Part shown: positions 17,573-26,982 of the stretch, piece by piece | How the letters are laid out: each line of letters begins with the position of its first letter | Numbering within the stretch: the stretch's first letter is position 1 | Source: JADGHX01 sp035760965 | Lineage (GTDB): Bacteria > Pseudomonadota > Gammaproteobacteria > Steroidobacterales > Steroidobacteraceae | DNA length: 64,000 nucleotides | NCBI GenBank assembly: GCA_035760965.1 | Contig: DASTRY010000037.1 | Coordinates: 44,704-108,703 of the forward strand | Direction: 5' to 3' | Notes under the pieces: generated by a model | Told to the model about the DNA's origin: nothing | Database searches by the model: none | What the model saw: only the letters and a program-made list of their open reading frames with translations | Position numbers and translations under genes: made by a program

Positions 17573-17998
17573 TCAGCGCGAGGCGGGATCGTCCGCTCCG
17601 AGTCGCCCGAAGCTGTCGAGCGCCTTCGAGGCCGGCGAGACCACTCGGTTGAAGTTCTGGAACGAGCAGCGTGAGCCATCCGGCAGCACGACGCTCGAGA
17701 AGCGATCGATCGCCTGGAAGCCGCCGCGGTTTTCGAAGCCGAGGCGCATGGCGTTGTCCAAGCCGAAACACGGTCCCAGCGTCTCGGCCCGATAGCGGGT
17801 TCCATCCATCGACTCGAGCATCAGCTCATGATCGTTGAGCGCGGTCCAATTGCGGATGCGATAGCTCATGAGTCCGGCATCGACAGGGCTCGTCTGCAGG
17901 CTCGCCTGCTCGTAGCGCTGGCTCGTGCCCTGGGTCGCGCATCCAACGAGGGCCAGGCCGGCGATAGTGCCTAGCACCCAAAGCGAGTGACTCCTCAT
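17573..17998 (-). CDS. DUF6491-like lipoprotein
   Basis: A 141-residue predicted lipoprotein: signal peptide with lipobox LALVGC, then a single small domain with conserved-looking MSYRIRNWTALNDHELML, a Cys in LGPCFGLD and another in GSRCSFQNF, as in DUF6491. A GGAG ribosome site precedes the ATG at 17998. Function is unknown. It is divergent from the OmpA-family gene. Confidence 0.65.
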   Translation of the reverse strand: MRSHSLWVLGTIAGLALVGCATQGTSQRYEQASLQTSPVDAGLMSYRIRNWTALNDHELMLESMDGTRYRAETLGPCFGLDNAMRLGFENRGGFQAIDRFSSVVLPDGSRCSFQNFNRVVSPASKALDSFGRLGADDPASR

Positions 17999-18214
17999 GG
18001 TCTCCTCTCCTGATCGTGACGATCGTTGGCTTTGGAACTGCGACGGGGTCGGCTTCCGTTCCCGCAACCGGCGGTCCGTCGCCACATTCGGCCACTAATC
18101 TTCGCGCAAACGCCTCTATTTTGCCCGTCGAATTTTCAGAAGTGCTTCGAAACTGGGTCCCCAGCGAGGAGCGCGGTGCTCCTCAGCTCACTGAAAAGCG
18201 AACGGAGAACGAAC

Positions 18215-18931
18215 ATGAGCGTGTGGACGACCAAGCTGCGCGGGCCGGTTCTCGGGCTCACTCTCACCTCGGCCCTGGCGGTGGCGTGTCCTTCCCAGGC
18301 CGCCGAGCGAGCGGCCAAGCCCGCCTCGAAGCAGGAGAACATTGGAGTCGTGAGCGGCCTGACGGTGGGTGCGCTGGCCGGCGGGCCGTTCGGAGCGGTG
18401 ATCGGCGCCGCGACGGGCGCGCTGCTCGGCGAGCGGTATCACCGGCAACTGGAGGACAAGCAGAATTTGGCTGCGAATCTGTCCCAATCGAAGGCCGCGA
18501 GCACTCGATTGGCCGACGATCTGGCCCAGACGCGCGAGGAGAGCGCGAGACTCGGCCTCGCGAGCCGCGACCTCGAAACCACCGTCGGCTTCCGGACCGC
18601 CGACGCCACCTTGTCCGATGAGGACGTCGTGCGGCTGCAGAAGATCGGCGCGCTCGCGAATGCGGCGGGCAAAGTGAAGGTGCGCGTGTCGGGCTATGCC
18701 GATCCGCGGGGCTCGGAGCGATTCAACGCCGCGTTGTCGGAGCGCCGGGCCGACGCCGTCGCTCATGTGCTGATCCAGGCGGGCGTCGATGCGAGCCAGC
18801 TCGTGGTCGAAGCGCACGGCGCGGCGGACTCGAAGTCGGCGGCGGGAGATCTCGACGGGTACGCATTCGATCGCCGCGTGACCGTGAAGATCGAGCCCGA
18901 CGCGGGCGGCGCGCAGGTGGCGAAGAACTGA
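18215..18931 (+). CDS. OmpA-family protein with glycine-zipper segment
   Basis: A 238-residue exported protein. The signal peptide is at residues 1-29. A glycine-zipper segment follows (VGALAGGPFGAVIGAATGALLG, about 47-68), then an alpha-helical coiled coil (70-115) and a C-terminal OmpA/MotB peptidoglycan-binding domain (about 130-230) with VSGYADPRGSERFNAALSERR and the closing FDRRVTVKI. GGAG precedes the ATG at 18215. It likely tethers the envelope to peptidoglycan. A long GC-rich hairpin lies just after its stop. Confidence 0.87.
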   Translation: MSVWTTKLRGPVLGLTLTSALAVACPSQAAERAAKPASKQENIGVVSGLTVGALAGGPFGAVIGAATGALLGERYHRQLEDKQNLAANLSQSKAASTRLADDLAQTREESARLGLASRDLETTVGFRTADATLSDEDVVRLQKIGALANAAGKVKVRVSGYADPRGSERFNAALSERRADAVAHVLIQAGVDASQLVVEAHGAADSKSAAGDLDGYAFDRRVTVKIEPDAGGAQVAKN

Positions 18932-19364
18932 GCGGGTGAAACGACCGAGGAACGATGGAGCGGCCCGCCTCCCGCGGCGCCACCGCCGGGTGGCGAGGGA
19001 GGCGGGCCGCAAGCAACGGCACACTCCCAACGTGGCGTCTTCGCTACACTGGCATCGATCTCGGCACATGGGGTGATCACAAAAAAAGACGCCGACCCCT
19101 CTCTTTTCGGTCGATGCGTTCGAGATACGGGCCAATGACGCCCGCCATTCGGCCGCCATCCATATATGGACGGCGCTCGAATCCTGCACCAAAATCGACG
19201 GCCTGTTTGGATCTCGCACCTGGACTGTGCGCCAACGCCCCGTACGGGGGTCGGAAATCGCGCTCTCTTGATGCAATTCAACGACCTACGAGAGGGCACG
19301 TGCACTGGCATACCTGTTGCTTTGTACCGACCCGACCTCAATCGCACATAAACCCGGAGGGTCC
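18932..19364. other. 433-bp intergenic region between the OmpA-family and porin genes
   Basis: No credible gene. It contains the hairpin at 18961-19009, a small palindrome TCCATATATGGA at 19159-19170, and an AT-richer stretch with a run of seven A at about 19080-19087. The porin promoter should lie in the last 150 bp but I cannot place it with confidence. Confidence 0.5.
18961..19009 (+). terminator. Long GC-rich hairpin after the OmpA-family gene
   Basis: CGGCCCGCCTCCC (18961-18973) pairs exactly with 18997-19009. Inside, CGCCACC and GGTGGCG pair to continue the stem with a GCCG loop. It lies 29 bp past the stop. No T-run follows, so it may work as a Rho-independent-like block or as a 3' stabiliser. 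Confidence 0.5.
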
Positions 19365-20093
19365 ATGAAATTGATCAGAGGCACGGCCTTGTTCGTCGGT
19401 CTGCTGGGTGTTGCAGGCGCAACACAAGCAGGCGTCTCATCCTCGTGGACGCTGGCGAGCGACTACGATTTCCGCGGCGTCACCCAATCCGCGCGAGATC
19501 CGGCGCTGCAGGCCAGCCTCGATTACGCGCACGACAGCGGCTGGTACATCGGCGCGTGGGGCAGCAACGTCGATTTCGGAGCGGGCGATCCGGACGTCGA
19601 GGTGGACCTCTACACCGGCTTCACCAAATCCCTCGATAGCGGCCTGAGCTATGACTTCGGCGGCGTCTATTACACATATCACTCGGCGCCGACGCCGGGC
19701 GCCAACTATGTCGAGCTGTACGCCGGTCTCGGCTACGAGGACAAGTCGGGCATGTCGATCAAGGGCAAGTTCTGGCATTCGCCCGATTTCGGCGGCTCGA
19801 GCACCCCGGGCAACACGCCAGCCGAATACATCCAGGCGGATTTCAGCTATCCGCTGCCGGCCGGCTTCTCGTTCGATGCCCATGCCGGCTACAGCTTCGG
19901 TGACTACTGGAGCGATGCCGACTCGGAGTACTTCGACTACTCGATCGGCATCGGCTACACGGCCGGCAAGTTCAGCTTGGCCGCCAAGTTCATCGACGGC
20001 TCGGATCTCGCGGACGTACCGGGCACGAACGTGTTCGATACCCGTTCCAAGGTGGTCGTGACGGTCGCGACGACGTTCCCCTGGGGCGAATAG
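19365..20093 (+). CDS. TorF-family putative porin
   Basis: A 242-residue outer-membrane beta-barrel of the TIGR02001/TorF type. The signal peptide is MKLIRGTALFVGLLGVAGA-TQA. Mature sequence starts with the family hallmark SSWTLASDYDFRGVTQS and has alternating strands with aromatic girdles throughout, ending in VATTFPWGE. GGAGG is placed ideally at 19356-19360. It is thought to allow diffusion of small solutes; the substrate is unknown. Its gene ends before a hairpin at 20133. Confidence 0.88.
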   Translation: MKLIRGTALFVGLLGVAGATQAGVSSSWTLASDYDFRGVTQSARDPALQASLDYAHDSGWYIGAWGSNVDFGAGDPDVEVDLYTGFTKSLDSGLSYDFGGVYYTYHSAPTPGANYVELYAGLGYEDKSGMSIKGKFWHSPDFGGSSTPGNTPAEYIQADFSYPLPAGFSFDAHAGYSFGDYWSDADSEYFDYSIGIGYTAGKFSLAAKFIDGSDLADVPGTNVFDTRSKVVVTVATTFPWGE

Positions 20094-20132
20094 CCCACGA
20101 GCAGGCGCTTCGGACGCACACCTCGGCTGGCT

Positions 20133-20158
20133 GGGCCCGTCGCCGCGACGGCGGGCCC
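20133..20158. terminator. Hairpin between the convergent porin and transaminase genes
   Basis: A 10-bp stem (GGGCCCGTCG with CGGCGGGCCC, one G-U pair) and a 6-nt loop lie 40 bp after the porin stop and 45 bp from the transaminase stop. Only two T residues follow on the plus strand. It probably terminates one or both convergent transcripts. Confidence 0.5.
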
Positions 20159-20202
20159 TTCGCGGTGCCGGCGCAAGCCCCTCACGCGGTGCGGTCCGAG
20201 CG

Positions 20203-21537
20203 CTACAGCTTCTGCAGCACGTCGCGCAGCGTGGTGAAGATCTGATCGATGTGCGTGCGCTCGACGATGAGCGGCGGGGAGAGCGCGAGCACATCGCCGG
20301 TCTGGCGTACGAGCAGACCTTTCTCGAAGCACTTCAGATACGCCTCGAACGCGCGCGCCCCCGGCTTGCCGGGAATGGGCTCGAGCTCGAGCGCGCCGAT
20401 CAGCCCGTAGTTGCGGATGTCGATGAGGTGCGGCGTGCCCTTGAGCGCATGAATCGCGTCCTCCCAGTAGCGCGCCATCGACTTGGCGCGCGTGAGCAAT
20501 CCCTCGCGTTCGTAGATGTCGAGGGTGGCGAGGGCCGCCGCGCACGCCACGGGATGCCCCGTGTACGTGTACCCGTGAAAGAGCTCGATGCCGTCCGGTC
20601 CCTGCATGAACGCGTCGTAGATCTCCTTCTTCACGATCACGCAGCCCATCGGCACGCAGCCGTTCGTCAGGCCCTTGGCGCACGTGATGATGTCCGGCGT
20701 CACTCCGAATTCCTGCGCGCCGAACGGCGCGCCGGTGCGCCCGAATCCAGTGATCACCTCGTCGAAGATCAGGAGCAGCCCGTGCTTGTCGCAGATCTCG
20801 CGGATGCGCTGCAGATAGCCGCGCGGCGGGATGAGCACGCCGGTCGAGCCCGCGATCGGCTCGAGGACCACCGCCGCGACGGTCGCGGGATCGTGGAAAG
20901 CGACGAGCTTCTCGAGCTCCTCCGCCCGCTCGATGCCGTGCGCGGGCGCGCCGCGCGAGAAGGCGTTGCGCGCGAGGTCGTGCGTGTGCGGGAGGAAATC
21001 CACGCCCGGCATCAGCGACGCCGACCAGAGCTTGCGGTTTGGCGTGATACCGCCGATCGAGGTGCCGCCAAAGTTCACGCCATGATACGAGCGCTCGCGG
21101 CTGATGATCTTGGTGCGCGCGCCGTCGCAGCGCATGCGGTGATAGGCGAGCGCGATCTTCAGCGCGGTATCGACGGACTCCGACCCGGAATTCGTGAAGA
21201 ACACGTGATCGAGCCCGGGCGGCGCGATCTTCTTCAGGGCGTTCGCGAGCTCGAACGCCGGCGCATGGCCCATCTGGAACGCCGGCGCGAAGTCGAGTGT
21301 CTCGAGCTGCTTCGCGACCGCTTCGCTGATCTCGCGGCGCCCGTGCCCGGCGTTCACGCACCAGAGCCCCGCGACCGCATCGAGGATCTGCCGGCCGTCG
21401 GGCGTCCAGTAGTGCATGCCGTGCGCCTTCTCGAGCAGGCGCGGGTTCGCCTTGAACTGGCGATTCGCCGTGAACGGCATCCAGTAAGCTTCGAGATCGG
21501 CGCGCGAGAAGCGCGCAGGGGCGGCCGGCGCTGGCAT
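20203..21537 (-). CDS. Omega-amino acid:pyruvate (beta-alanine) aminotransferase
   Basis: A 444-residue class III PLP transaminase. The N-terminal block LEAYWMPFTANRQFK is characteristic of omega-amino acid:pyruvate transaminases. Other landmarks are NSGSESVDTALK, SYHGVNFGGTS, IFDEVITGFGR and the PLP-binding Lys288 in CAKGLTNG. It would move the terminal amino group of beta-alanine, GABA, putrescine or related amines to pyruvate. It is divergent from the PuuR-like gene (110 bp) at the edge of the polyamine block, so it may do the job of PuuE or SpuC here; that is inference from position. Confidence 0.88.
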   Translation of the reverse strand: MPAPAAPARFSRADLEAYWMPFTANRQFKANPRLLEKAHGMHYWTPDGRQILDAVAGLWCVNAGHGRREISEAVAKQLETLDFAPAFQMGHAPAFELANALKKIAPPGLDHVFFTNSGSESVDTALKIALAYHRMRCDGARTKIISRERSYHGVNFGGTSIGGITPNRKLWSASLMPGVDFLPHTHDLARNAFSRGAPAHGIERAEELEKLVAFHDPATVAAVVLEPIAGSTGVLIPPRGYLQRIREICDKHGLLLIFDEVITGFGRTGAPFGAQEFGVTPDIITCAKGLTNGCVPMGCVIVKKEIYDAFMQGPDGIELFHGYTYTGHPVACAAALATLDIYEREGLLTRAKSMARYWEDAIHALKGTPHLIDIRNYGLIGALELEPIPGKPGARAFEAYLKCFEKGLLVRQTGDVLALSPPLIVERTHIDQIFTTLRDVLQKL

Positions 21538-21647
21538 GGTGCGGCTCTTTCGACAAGCGTGGTACGGAGCGCGATGATAAGGAAACTAGACGGCCCTCAC
21601 CATCACGAGCGACTTCGTAGCCATTTCGTCGAGGATTCTGCACAGCC

Positions 21648-22196
21648 ATGAGCATTGACGTCGGCGCCCGCCTGCGCAGCGTGCGCATCACTTTCGGCCT
21701 CTCCCAGCGCGCCCTCGCACGCCGTGCCGGCGTGACGAACGGGCTCATCTCGCTCATCGAGCAGAATCGGGTCAGTCCCTCGGTGAGCTCGTTGAAGAAG
21801 GTCCTGGATGGCGTGCCGATGTCGCTCGCCGAGTTCTTCACGCTCGATCTGGCGGCGGCGCCGCAGGCGGTCTTCAATGCCGACGAGCTCACCGAGATCG
21901 GCAACGAGCAGGTGTCGCTGCGGCTCGTCGCGGCGAAGCGCCCGGGCCGCCAACTCACGCTGCTGCACGAGCGCTACGCGCCCGGCGCCGAAACGGGCGA
22001 CGAGATGCTCACGCACCGAGGCGAGGAGGGCGGTGTCGTCGTACGCGGCCGCATCGAGCTCACGCTTGCGGGTGTCACGCGGGTTCTGCAGGCTGGCGAG
22101 GCGTACTATTTTTCGAGCCATCTGCCGCATCGCTTTCGCAATGTCGGGCGTGAGACCTGCGAGATCATCAGCGCCAGCACGCCCGCGACCTTCTGA
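21648..22196 (+). CDS. PuuR-like regulator (XRE helix-turn-helix plus cupin)
   Basis: A 182-residue regulator with an XRE helix-turn-helix (about residues 6-60: LSQRALARRAGVTNGLISLIEQ) and a C-terminal cupin_2 domain (about 105-180, HRGEEGGVVVRG, SSHLPHRFRN). This is the architecture of PuuR, the repressor of putrescine catabolism. It sits between the divergent transaminase and a PuuC-like dehydrogenase 27 bp downstream, and likely controls both. A GAGG site precedes the ATG. The inducer, putrescine in E. coli, is assumed. Confidence 0.85.
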   Translation: MSIDVGARLRSVRITFGLSQRALARRAGVTNGLISLIEQNRVSPSVSSLKKVLDGVPMSLAEFFTLDLAAAPQAVFNADELTEIGNEQVSLRLVAAKRPGRQLTLLHERYAPGAETGDEMLTHRGEEGGVVVRGRIELTLAGVTRVLQAGEAYYFSSHLPHRFRNVGRETCEIISASTPATF

Positions 22197-22223
22197 AGCC
22201 CGAGCCATCCGACGAGTCTGCAT

Positions 22224-23723
22224 ATGAACGCCGCAGCCAACACGCTTTCCTGGCACGACCGCGCCAAGACCCTGAGCCTGCACACGCAGGCGTTCATCGG
22301 CGGGCGCTATGTCGATTCCATCTCCGGCGCGACGTTCACGCGCATCAATCCGGCTACCGGCGAGCCCCTGGCCGAGGTCGCAGCCGGCGACACGCGCGAC
22401 ATCGACGCGGCGGTCGCGGCGGCGCGTGCGGCTTTCGAGTCCGGGTCGTGGTCGAAGCAGAGTCCCGCGAGCCGCAAGAAAGTGCTTCAGCGTTTTGCGG
22501 AGCTCATCGTCGCCAATCACGAAGAGCTGGCGTTGCTCGAAACGCTCGATACGGGCAAGCCGATTCGCGACAGCCTGAGCGTCGACATCCCCGCGACCGC
22601 GCGGTGTATCCAGTGGTACGCGGAAGCCGTGGACAAGCTCTACGACGAGGTCGCGCCGACGGGTCAGGACGCGCTCGCGCTGATCACGCGCGAGCCGCTC
22701 GGGGTCATCGGCGCAATCGTGCCGTGGAATTTTCCGCTGATCATGGCCGCGTGGAAGATCGGACCCATCCTCGCGGCAGGCAACTCGCTGGTGCTGAAAC
22801 CCTCGGAGAAATCGCCGCTATCCGCGCTTCGCATCGCGGAGCTGGCGAGCGAGGCGGGCGTGCCGGACGGCGTGTTCAACGTCGTGCCGGGTCTCGGGAT
22901 GCCGGCCGGGAAGGCGCTGGCGCTGCACATGGATGTCGACGGCATCGCGTTCACCGGCTCCACGGCGACCGGGCGCTCGATCATGCAGTACGCCGGGCAG
23001 TCGAACCTGAAGCGCGTGTCGCTCGAGTGCGGCGGCAAGTCGCCGAACATCGTGCTCGCGGACTACGAGGACCTCGATCGCGCGGCCACGGCCGCGGCGT
23101 TCGCGATCTTTTTCAATCAGGGCGAGATGTGCTCCGCCGGCTCGCGGCTCCTCGTGCAGGAGGACATCAAGGACGCCTTCCTCGAGAAGGTGCAGGCGAT
23201 CGGACGCTCGCTGGTGCCGGGCGATCCCCTCGATCCCGAGACGCGGCTCGGGGCCATCGTCGACGAAGCGCAGATGAAGCGGGTGCTGGGCTACATCGAA
23301 TCCGGCAAGCGCGAAGGGGCGGACGTGCGGCTCGGCGGCAAACGCGCACGCGAAGAGAGCGGCGGATTCTTCGTCGAGCCGACGGTGTTCGCTGGCGTGC
23401 ATCCGCGCATGCAGATCGCACGCGAGGAAATCTTCGGACCCGTGCTGGCGACGCTGACCTTCAAGACGGTGGACGAGGCGATCAAGATCGCGAACGACGT
23501 CATCTACGGGCTCGCTGCGGCCGTGTGGACGCGCGATGTGACCACCGCGCATCGCGTCGCGCGGGCGCTGCGCGCCGGCGTCGTGTACGTGAATTGTTAC
23601 GACGCCGATGACATCACGGTGCCGTTCGGCGGCTTCAAGCAGTCCGGCATCGGGCGGGACAAGTCGCTGCACGCGTTCGACAAGTACACCGAGCTCAAGA
23701 CGACGTGGATCGATCTCTCGTGA
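22224..23723 (+). CDS. puuC: PuuC-like NAD(P)-dependent aldehyde dehydrogenase
   Basis: A 499-residue aldehyde dehydrogenase. Visible motifs: VPWNFPLIMAAWKIGPILAAG (split: VPWNFPL and AWKIGP), FTGSTATG, the general base in SLECGGKSPN, the catalytic Cys in NQGEMCSAGS (about residue 302) and the C-terminal VPFGGFKQSGIGRD. Closest in style to gamma-glutamyl-gamma-aminobutyraldehyde dehydrogenase (PuuC), which fits the PuuR, PuuB, PuuD and PuuA genes around it. Its stop overlaps the exonuclease GTG start by four bases. Confidence 0.87.
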   Translation: MNAAANTLSWHDRAKTLSLHTQAFIGGRYVDSISGATFTRINPATGEPLAEVAAGDTRDIDAAVAAARAAFESGSWSKQSPASRKKVLQRFAELIVANHEELALLETLDTGKPIRDSLSVDIPATARCIQWYAEAVDKLYDEVAPTGQDALALITREPLGVIGAIVPWNFPLIMAAWKIGPILAAGNSLVLKPSEKSPLSALRIAELASEAGVPDGVFNVVPGLGMPAGKALALHMDVDGIAFTGSTATGRSIMQYAGQSNLKRVSLECGGKSPNIVLADYEDLDRAATAAAFAIFFNQGEMCSAGSRLLVQEDIKDAFLEKVQAIGRSLVPGDPLDPETRLGAIVDEAQMKRVLGYIESGKREGADVRLGGKRAREESGGFFVEPTVFAGVHPRMQIAREEIFGPVLATLTFKTVDEAIKIANDVIYGLAAAVWTRDVTTAHRVARALRAGVVYVNCYDADDITVPFGGFKQSGIGRDKSLHAFDKYTELKTTWIDLS

Positions 23724-24694
23724 ACGGTGCGGCCGAGGCTCAGCGCGCGGCGTCGGGAGAGGCGCCGCCGTTTTCGTGGCTCGACGCGCCCGTCGCGTTC
23801 GTCGACCTCGAGACGACGGGCGGCAATCCAGCGCATCACCGCGTGATCGAGATCGGCGTCGTCGCGGCGACTGCCGGTGGGCTCGAGTACGAGTGGAGCT
23901 CGCTCGTGAATCCGGGCATGCCGATTCCGTACGGCGTCCAGTGCGTCACGGGCATCACGGACGACATGGTCGAGCACGCGCCGATCTTCGAAGACCTCGC
24001 CGCGCAGCTGGCGGAACGCTTCGAGGGGCGGCTGTTCGTCGCGCACAACGCGCGCTTCGACTATGGGTTTCTGCGCGAGGAATTCAGGCGGTCCGGCATT
24101 CGATTCGAGAGCCGGGTCGCGTGCACGGTGAAGCTCTCGCGGCGCGTGAACCCGGGATTGCCGCGGCACAATCTCGACGTGCTGATCGCATACCTGGGGC
24201 TGCACATCACGCGCCGGCATCGTGCGCTTCCCGATGCGCAGGCGCTCTGGCAGTTCTGGTGTGATCTGCGCGCTCGCTCGAATCGCGAGGAGATCGACAA
24301 GGCGCTCGAGAGAGTCACACGCGTGAAGCAGCGCAAATCAACGCTGCGGCGTGTGCTGGATGCGCCGACGGTCGGCGGCGCAGTGGCGGCCGGGGATGTG
24401 CTCGCGGCGGGTCGTCGGCTGGCGGCGGGGCGTGGGCTGGCAGTCGGCGATGCGTTGGCGGGCAGCGGTGCGGCGGCGGTCGGCCACGCGGCGGCGATCG
24501 GCGATACGGAAATCGACGATGCGGCGTTCGGCGATGCGCCGGCGATCGGCGACGCGGCGATCAACGATGCGATCGATGATGCGGCGGTCGGCGCCTCCCA
24601 TGGCGACTCGCGCCCGTCGCTTGCGCCGGACGCTCCCGCGGAAACGTATGTGGTGCTCGACGCCGATGACCTCTCCGGCTTGGATGCGGCGTGA
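23720..24694 (+). CDS. DEDDh 3'-5' exonuclease with a repetitive C-terminal tail
   Basis: A 324-residue protein with a DnaQ-like exonuclease domain (about residues 20-205): ExoI FVDLETTG (Asp29, Glu31), ExoII VAHNARFDYGF, ExoIII with HRALPDA. It lacks the GIY-YIG domain that some homologues carry. From about residue 215 the sequence turns into a low-complexity tail rich in A, G and D (units like AAIGD, EIDDAAFGD, AINDAIDDA), then ends with a normal-looking VVLDADDLSGLD. I chose the GTG at 23720, giving a 4-bp overlap with puuC; a GTG at 23705 is also open. The stop overlaps the rlmKL start. Confidence 0.8.
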   Translation: MNGAAEAQRAASGEAPPFSWLDAPVAFVDLETTGGNPAHHRVIEIGVVAATAGGLEYEWSSLVNPGMPIPYGVQCVTGITDDMVEHAPIFEDLAAQLAERFEGRLFVAHNARFDYGFLREEFRRSGIRFESRVACTVKLSRRVNPGLPRHNLDVLIAYLGLHITRRHRALPDAQALWQFWCDLRARSNREEIDKALERVTRVKQRKSTLRRVLDAPTVGGAVAAGDVLAAGRRLAAGRGLAVGDALAGSGAAAVGHAAAIGDTEIDDAAFGDAPAIGDAAINDAIDDAAVGASHGDSRPSLAPDAPAETYVVLDADDLSGLDAA

Positions 24695-26982
24695 ACGCGC
24701 GGCCCTTGCGTTTCGTCGCGAGCGCGCCTCGCGGCCTCGCTGATCTTCTCGCTCGCGAGCTCACGACCTTCGGCGCCGCCGACGTGCGCGAGCGCTCGAC
24801 GGGCGTCACCTTCGCGGGCACGCTGGATGTGGCGTACCGGGCGTGCCTCCACTCGCGCACCGCGAATCGCGTCTTCCTCGAGCTCGGCGAGTGGGACGTC
24901 GCGACAGCCGATGACTTCTACGCCGCCGCCCGTCGCATCGACTGGTCCGCGCACCTCGCGCCAGCCGCAACGCTCGCATGCGACTTCAGCGGCCGCCATC
25001 CCGCGATCACCCACACGCACTTCGGCGCGCTGAAGCTGAAGGACGCCATCGTCGATAGCCTGCGCGAGAGCAGCGGTTTCCGCCCGGACATCTCGACGGA
25101 CCGCCCGAGCGTGCGCGTGCACGCGCACGCACAGAACGGCAAGGTCGCGATCTCCATCGACCTCTCGGGCGAGAGCCTGCACCGCCGCGGCTATCGCGGC
25201 TCGCAAGGCGAAGCGCCGCTGAAGGAGAACGTCGCGGCCGGCGTTCTGCTGCGCTCCGGCTGGCCCGAGCTCGCCGCGGCGGGAGCGGAGTTTCTCGATC
25301 CCATGTGCGGATCGGGCACCTTCGTGATCGAAGCCGCGCTGATCGCGGCCGACATCGCGCCCGGTCTCACGCGTGACTACTTCGGATTTCTCGGATGGCG
25401 AGGGCACGACGCGCCGCTGTGGGAGCGTTTGCGTGCGGAGGCGGTAGCGCGCGTGAAGCCCGCCGACGCGATCGCCTCGATCATCCGCGGACAAGACCGC
25501 GACGCGCGTGCCATCCGAGCCGCGCGCGAAAACGCCGAGCGCGCCGGTGTCGATGCTTTCGTGCGATTCAGCGTGCAGCCGCTCGACACCGCTGCTCCGA
25601 TGCGCGCTGCAGCCGATCGCGAGTCGCTCGATGAGGGCGGCGGGGCTGATTCTGCGGGCCTGCTTGCCGTCAACCCGCCCTACGGCGTGCGCTTGGAGGA
25701 CCTCGAATCCGCCAGGGCCAGCCATCGACAGCTCGGCGACGTCCTGCGCGAGCGGTTCCAGGGCTGGCAGGCCGCCGTTCTCACGGCGCCGGCCCTCGGG
25801 CTCGAGCTCGGAATCCGTGCCTATCGCACTCACACGCTGTGGAACGGTCCGCTCGAATGCCGCTTGTTACGACTCAAAATCGAGCAGGAGGCGTTCCGCG
25901 ACCGCGTCGCCGACCGCGGCGCCGTGCGCGTCGACCCTGCACTGACGGAGACTCCCGGCGCGCGGATGTTCGCGAACCGCCTCGCGAAGAATCTGAAGCA
26001 GATCCAGAAGTGGGCACGCTCGGAAGGCGTCACGTGTTACCGCGTCTACGACGCCGACATGCCGGAGTACGCGTTCGCGATCGACAGTTATCGCGTGATC
26101 GGCGAAGAGCCCGAAGGGGCGCGCGTCGGCGAATACCGCCTATCCGAGCAGCCGCAGGATTGGCTGCACGTCCAGGAATACGCCGCGCCTGCAAGCATCG
26201 ATCAAGAAGCCGTGCGTCGGCGTCGCGCCGAAGCCTTTTCGGTGTTGCCGGAGGTGACGGGCGTTCCGCCCGAGCGCATCCGCGTGCGCGTTCGGAAGCG
26301 GCAAACGCGCGGCAACCAGTACCGGAAGGTGGCCGAGCAGTTCCGCTTTCACATCGTCGAAGAGGGCGGCCTCGAGCTGCGCGTGAATTTCGACGACTAT
26401 CTCGACACCGGCCTGTTTCTCGATCATCGCCCGACACGCGCGCGCATCCGCGAGCTGGCGCGCGACAAGCGCTTCCTCAATCTCTTTTCGTACACCGGCA
26501 CGGTGACGGTGCACGCCGCGGCCGGCGGCGCGCGCTCGAGCGTGTCGGTCGATCTCTCGCGCACGTATCTCGACTGGGCGGAGCGCAATCTCGCGCTCAA
26601 CGGGCTCGCGACGCGGGATCACCGGCTCGTGCAAGCCGACTGCCGCGAGTGGCTCGCGGAGGCCGGTCGCGGTCTCGAGAAATACCGCGAAAAGTACGAC
26701 CTCATCTTCCTCGATCCGCCGACGTTCTCGAACTCCAAGCGCATGGAAGGCGTGCTCGACATCGCGCGCGATCACGCGGCGCTCATCGACTCCTGCATGA
26801 AGGTGCTCGCGCCCGATGGGCTGCTCGTGTTCTCCACCAACGCGCAGAAGTTCAAGCTCGATCCCGGCGTGAGCGAGCGTTACGAGGTGCGCGACATCTC
26901 GGCCGCCACCATCCCGCGGGACTTCGCGCGCAACCCGCGCATTCACCGCTGTTACGACATCCGCAAACGGAGCGAATCATGA
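24691..26982 (+). CDS. rlmKL: Bifunctional 23S rRNA methyltransferase RlmKL
   Basis: A 763-residue fusion that makes m2G2445 (RlmL half) and m7G2069 (RlmK half) in 23S rRNA. In order: a THUMP domain (about 45-155), a first Rossmann methyltransferase with FLDPMCGSGTFVIEAA and catalytic NPPYG, then a second one with RFLNLFSYTGT and FLDPPTFSNSKR. Length and fusion match the gammaproteobacterial enzyme. The GTG start overlaps the exonuclease stop by 4 bp and the stop overlaps the HAD-gene ATG by 4 bp. Confidence 0.95.
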   Translation: MNARPLRFVASAPRGLADLLARELTTFGAADVRERSTGVTFAGTLDVAYRACLHSRTANRVFLELGEWDVATADDFYAAARRIDWSAHLAPAATLACDFSGRHPAITHTHFGALKLKDAIVDSLRESSGFRPDISTDRPSVRVHAHAQNGKVAISIDLSGESLHRRGYRGSQGEAPLKENVAAGVLLRSGWPELAAAGAEFLDPMCGSGTFVIEAALIAADIAPGLTRDYFGFLGWRGHDAPLWERLRAEAVARVKPADAIASIIRGQDRDARAIRAARENAERAGVDAFVRFSVQPLDTAAPMRAAADRESLDEGGGADSAGLLAVNPPYGVRLEDLESARASHRQLGDVLRERFQGWQAAVLTAPALGLELGIRAYRTHTLWNGPLECRLLRLKIEQEAFRDRVADRGAVRVDPALTETPGARMFANRLAKNLKQIQKWARSEGVTCYRVYDADMPEYAFAIDSYRVIGEEPEGARVGEYRLSEQPQDWLHVQEYAAPASIDQEAVRRRRAEAFSVLPEVTGVPPERIRVRVRKRQTRGNQYRKVAEQFRFHIVEEGGLELRVNFDDYLDTGLFLDHRPTRARIRELARDKRFLNLFSYTGTVTVHAAAGGARSSVSVDLSRTYLDWAERNLALNGLATRDHRLVQADCREWLAEAGRGLEKYREKYDLIFLDPPTFSNSKRMEGVLDIARDHAALIDSCMKVLAPDGLLVFSTNAQKFKLDPGVSERYEVRDISAATIPRDFARNPRIHRCYDIRKRSES

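Noticed and set aside
19159..19170. Palindrome TCCATATATGGA as an operator for the porin
   Set aside because: Short, nearly 200 bp upstream of the start and without supporting promoter elements.
24691..24694. Possible sequencing frameshift joining the exonuclease and rlmKL
   Set aside because: The GTGA overlap is a normal coupling junction and both proteins are complete.
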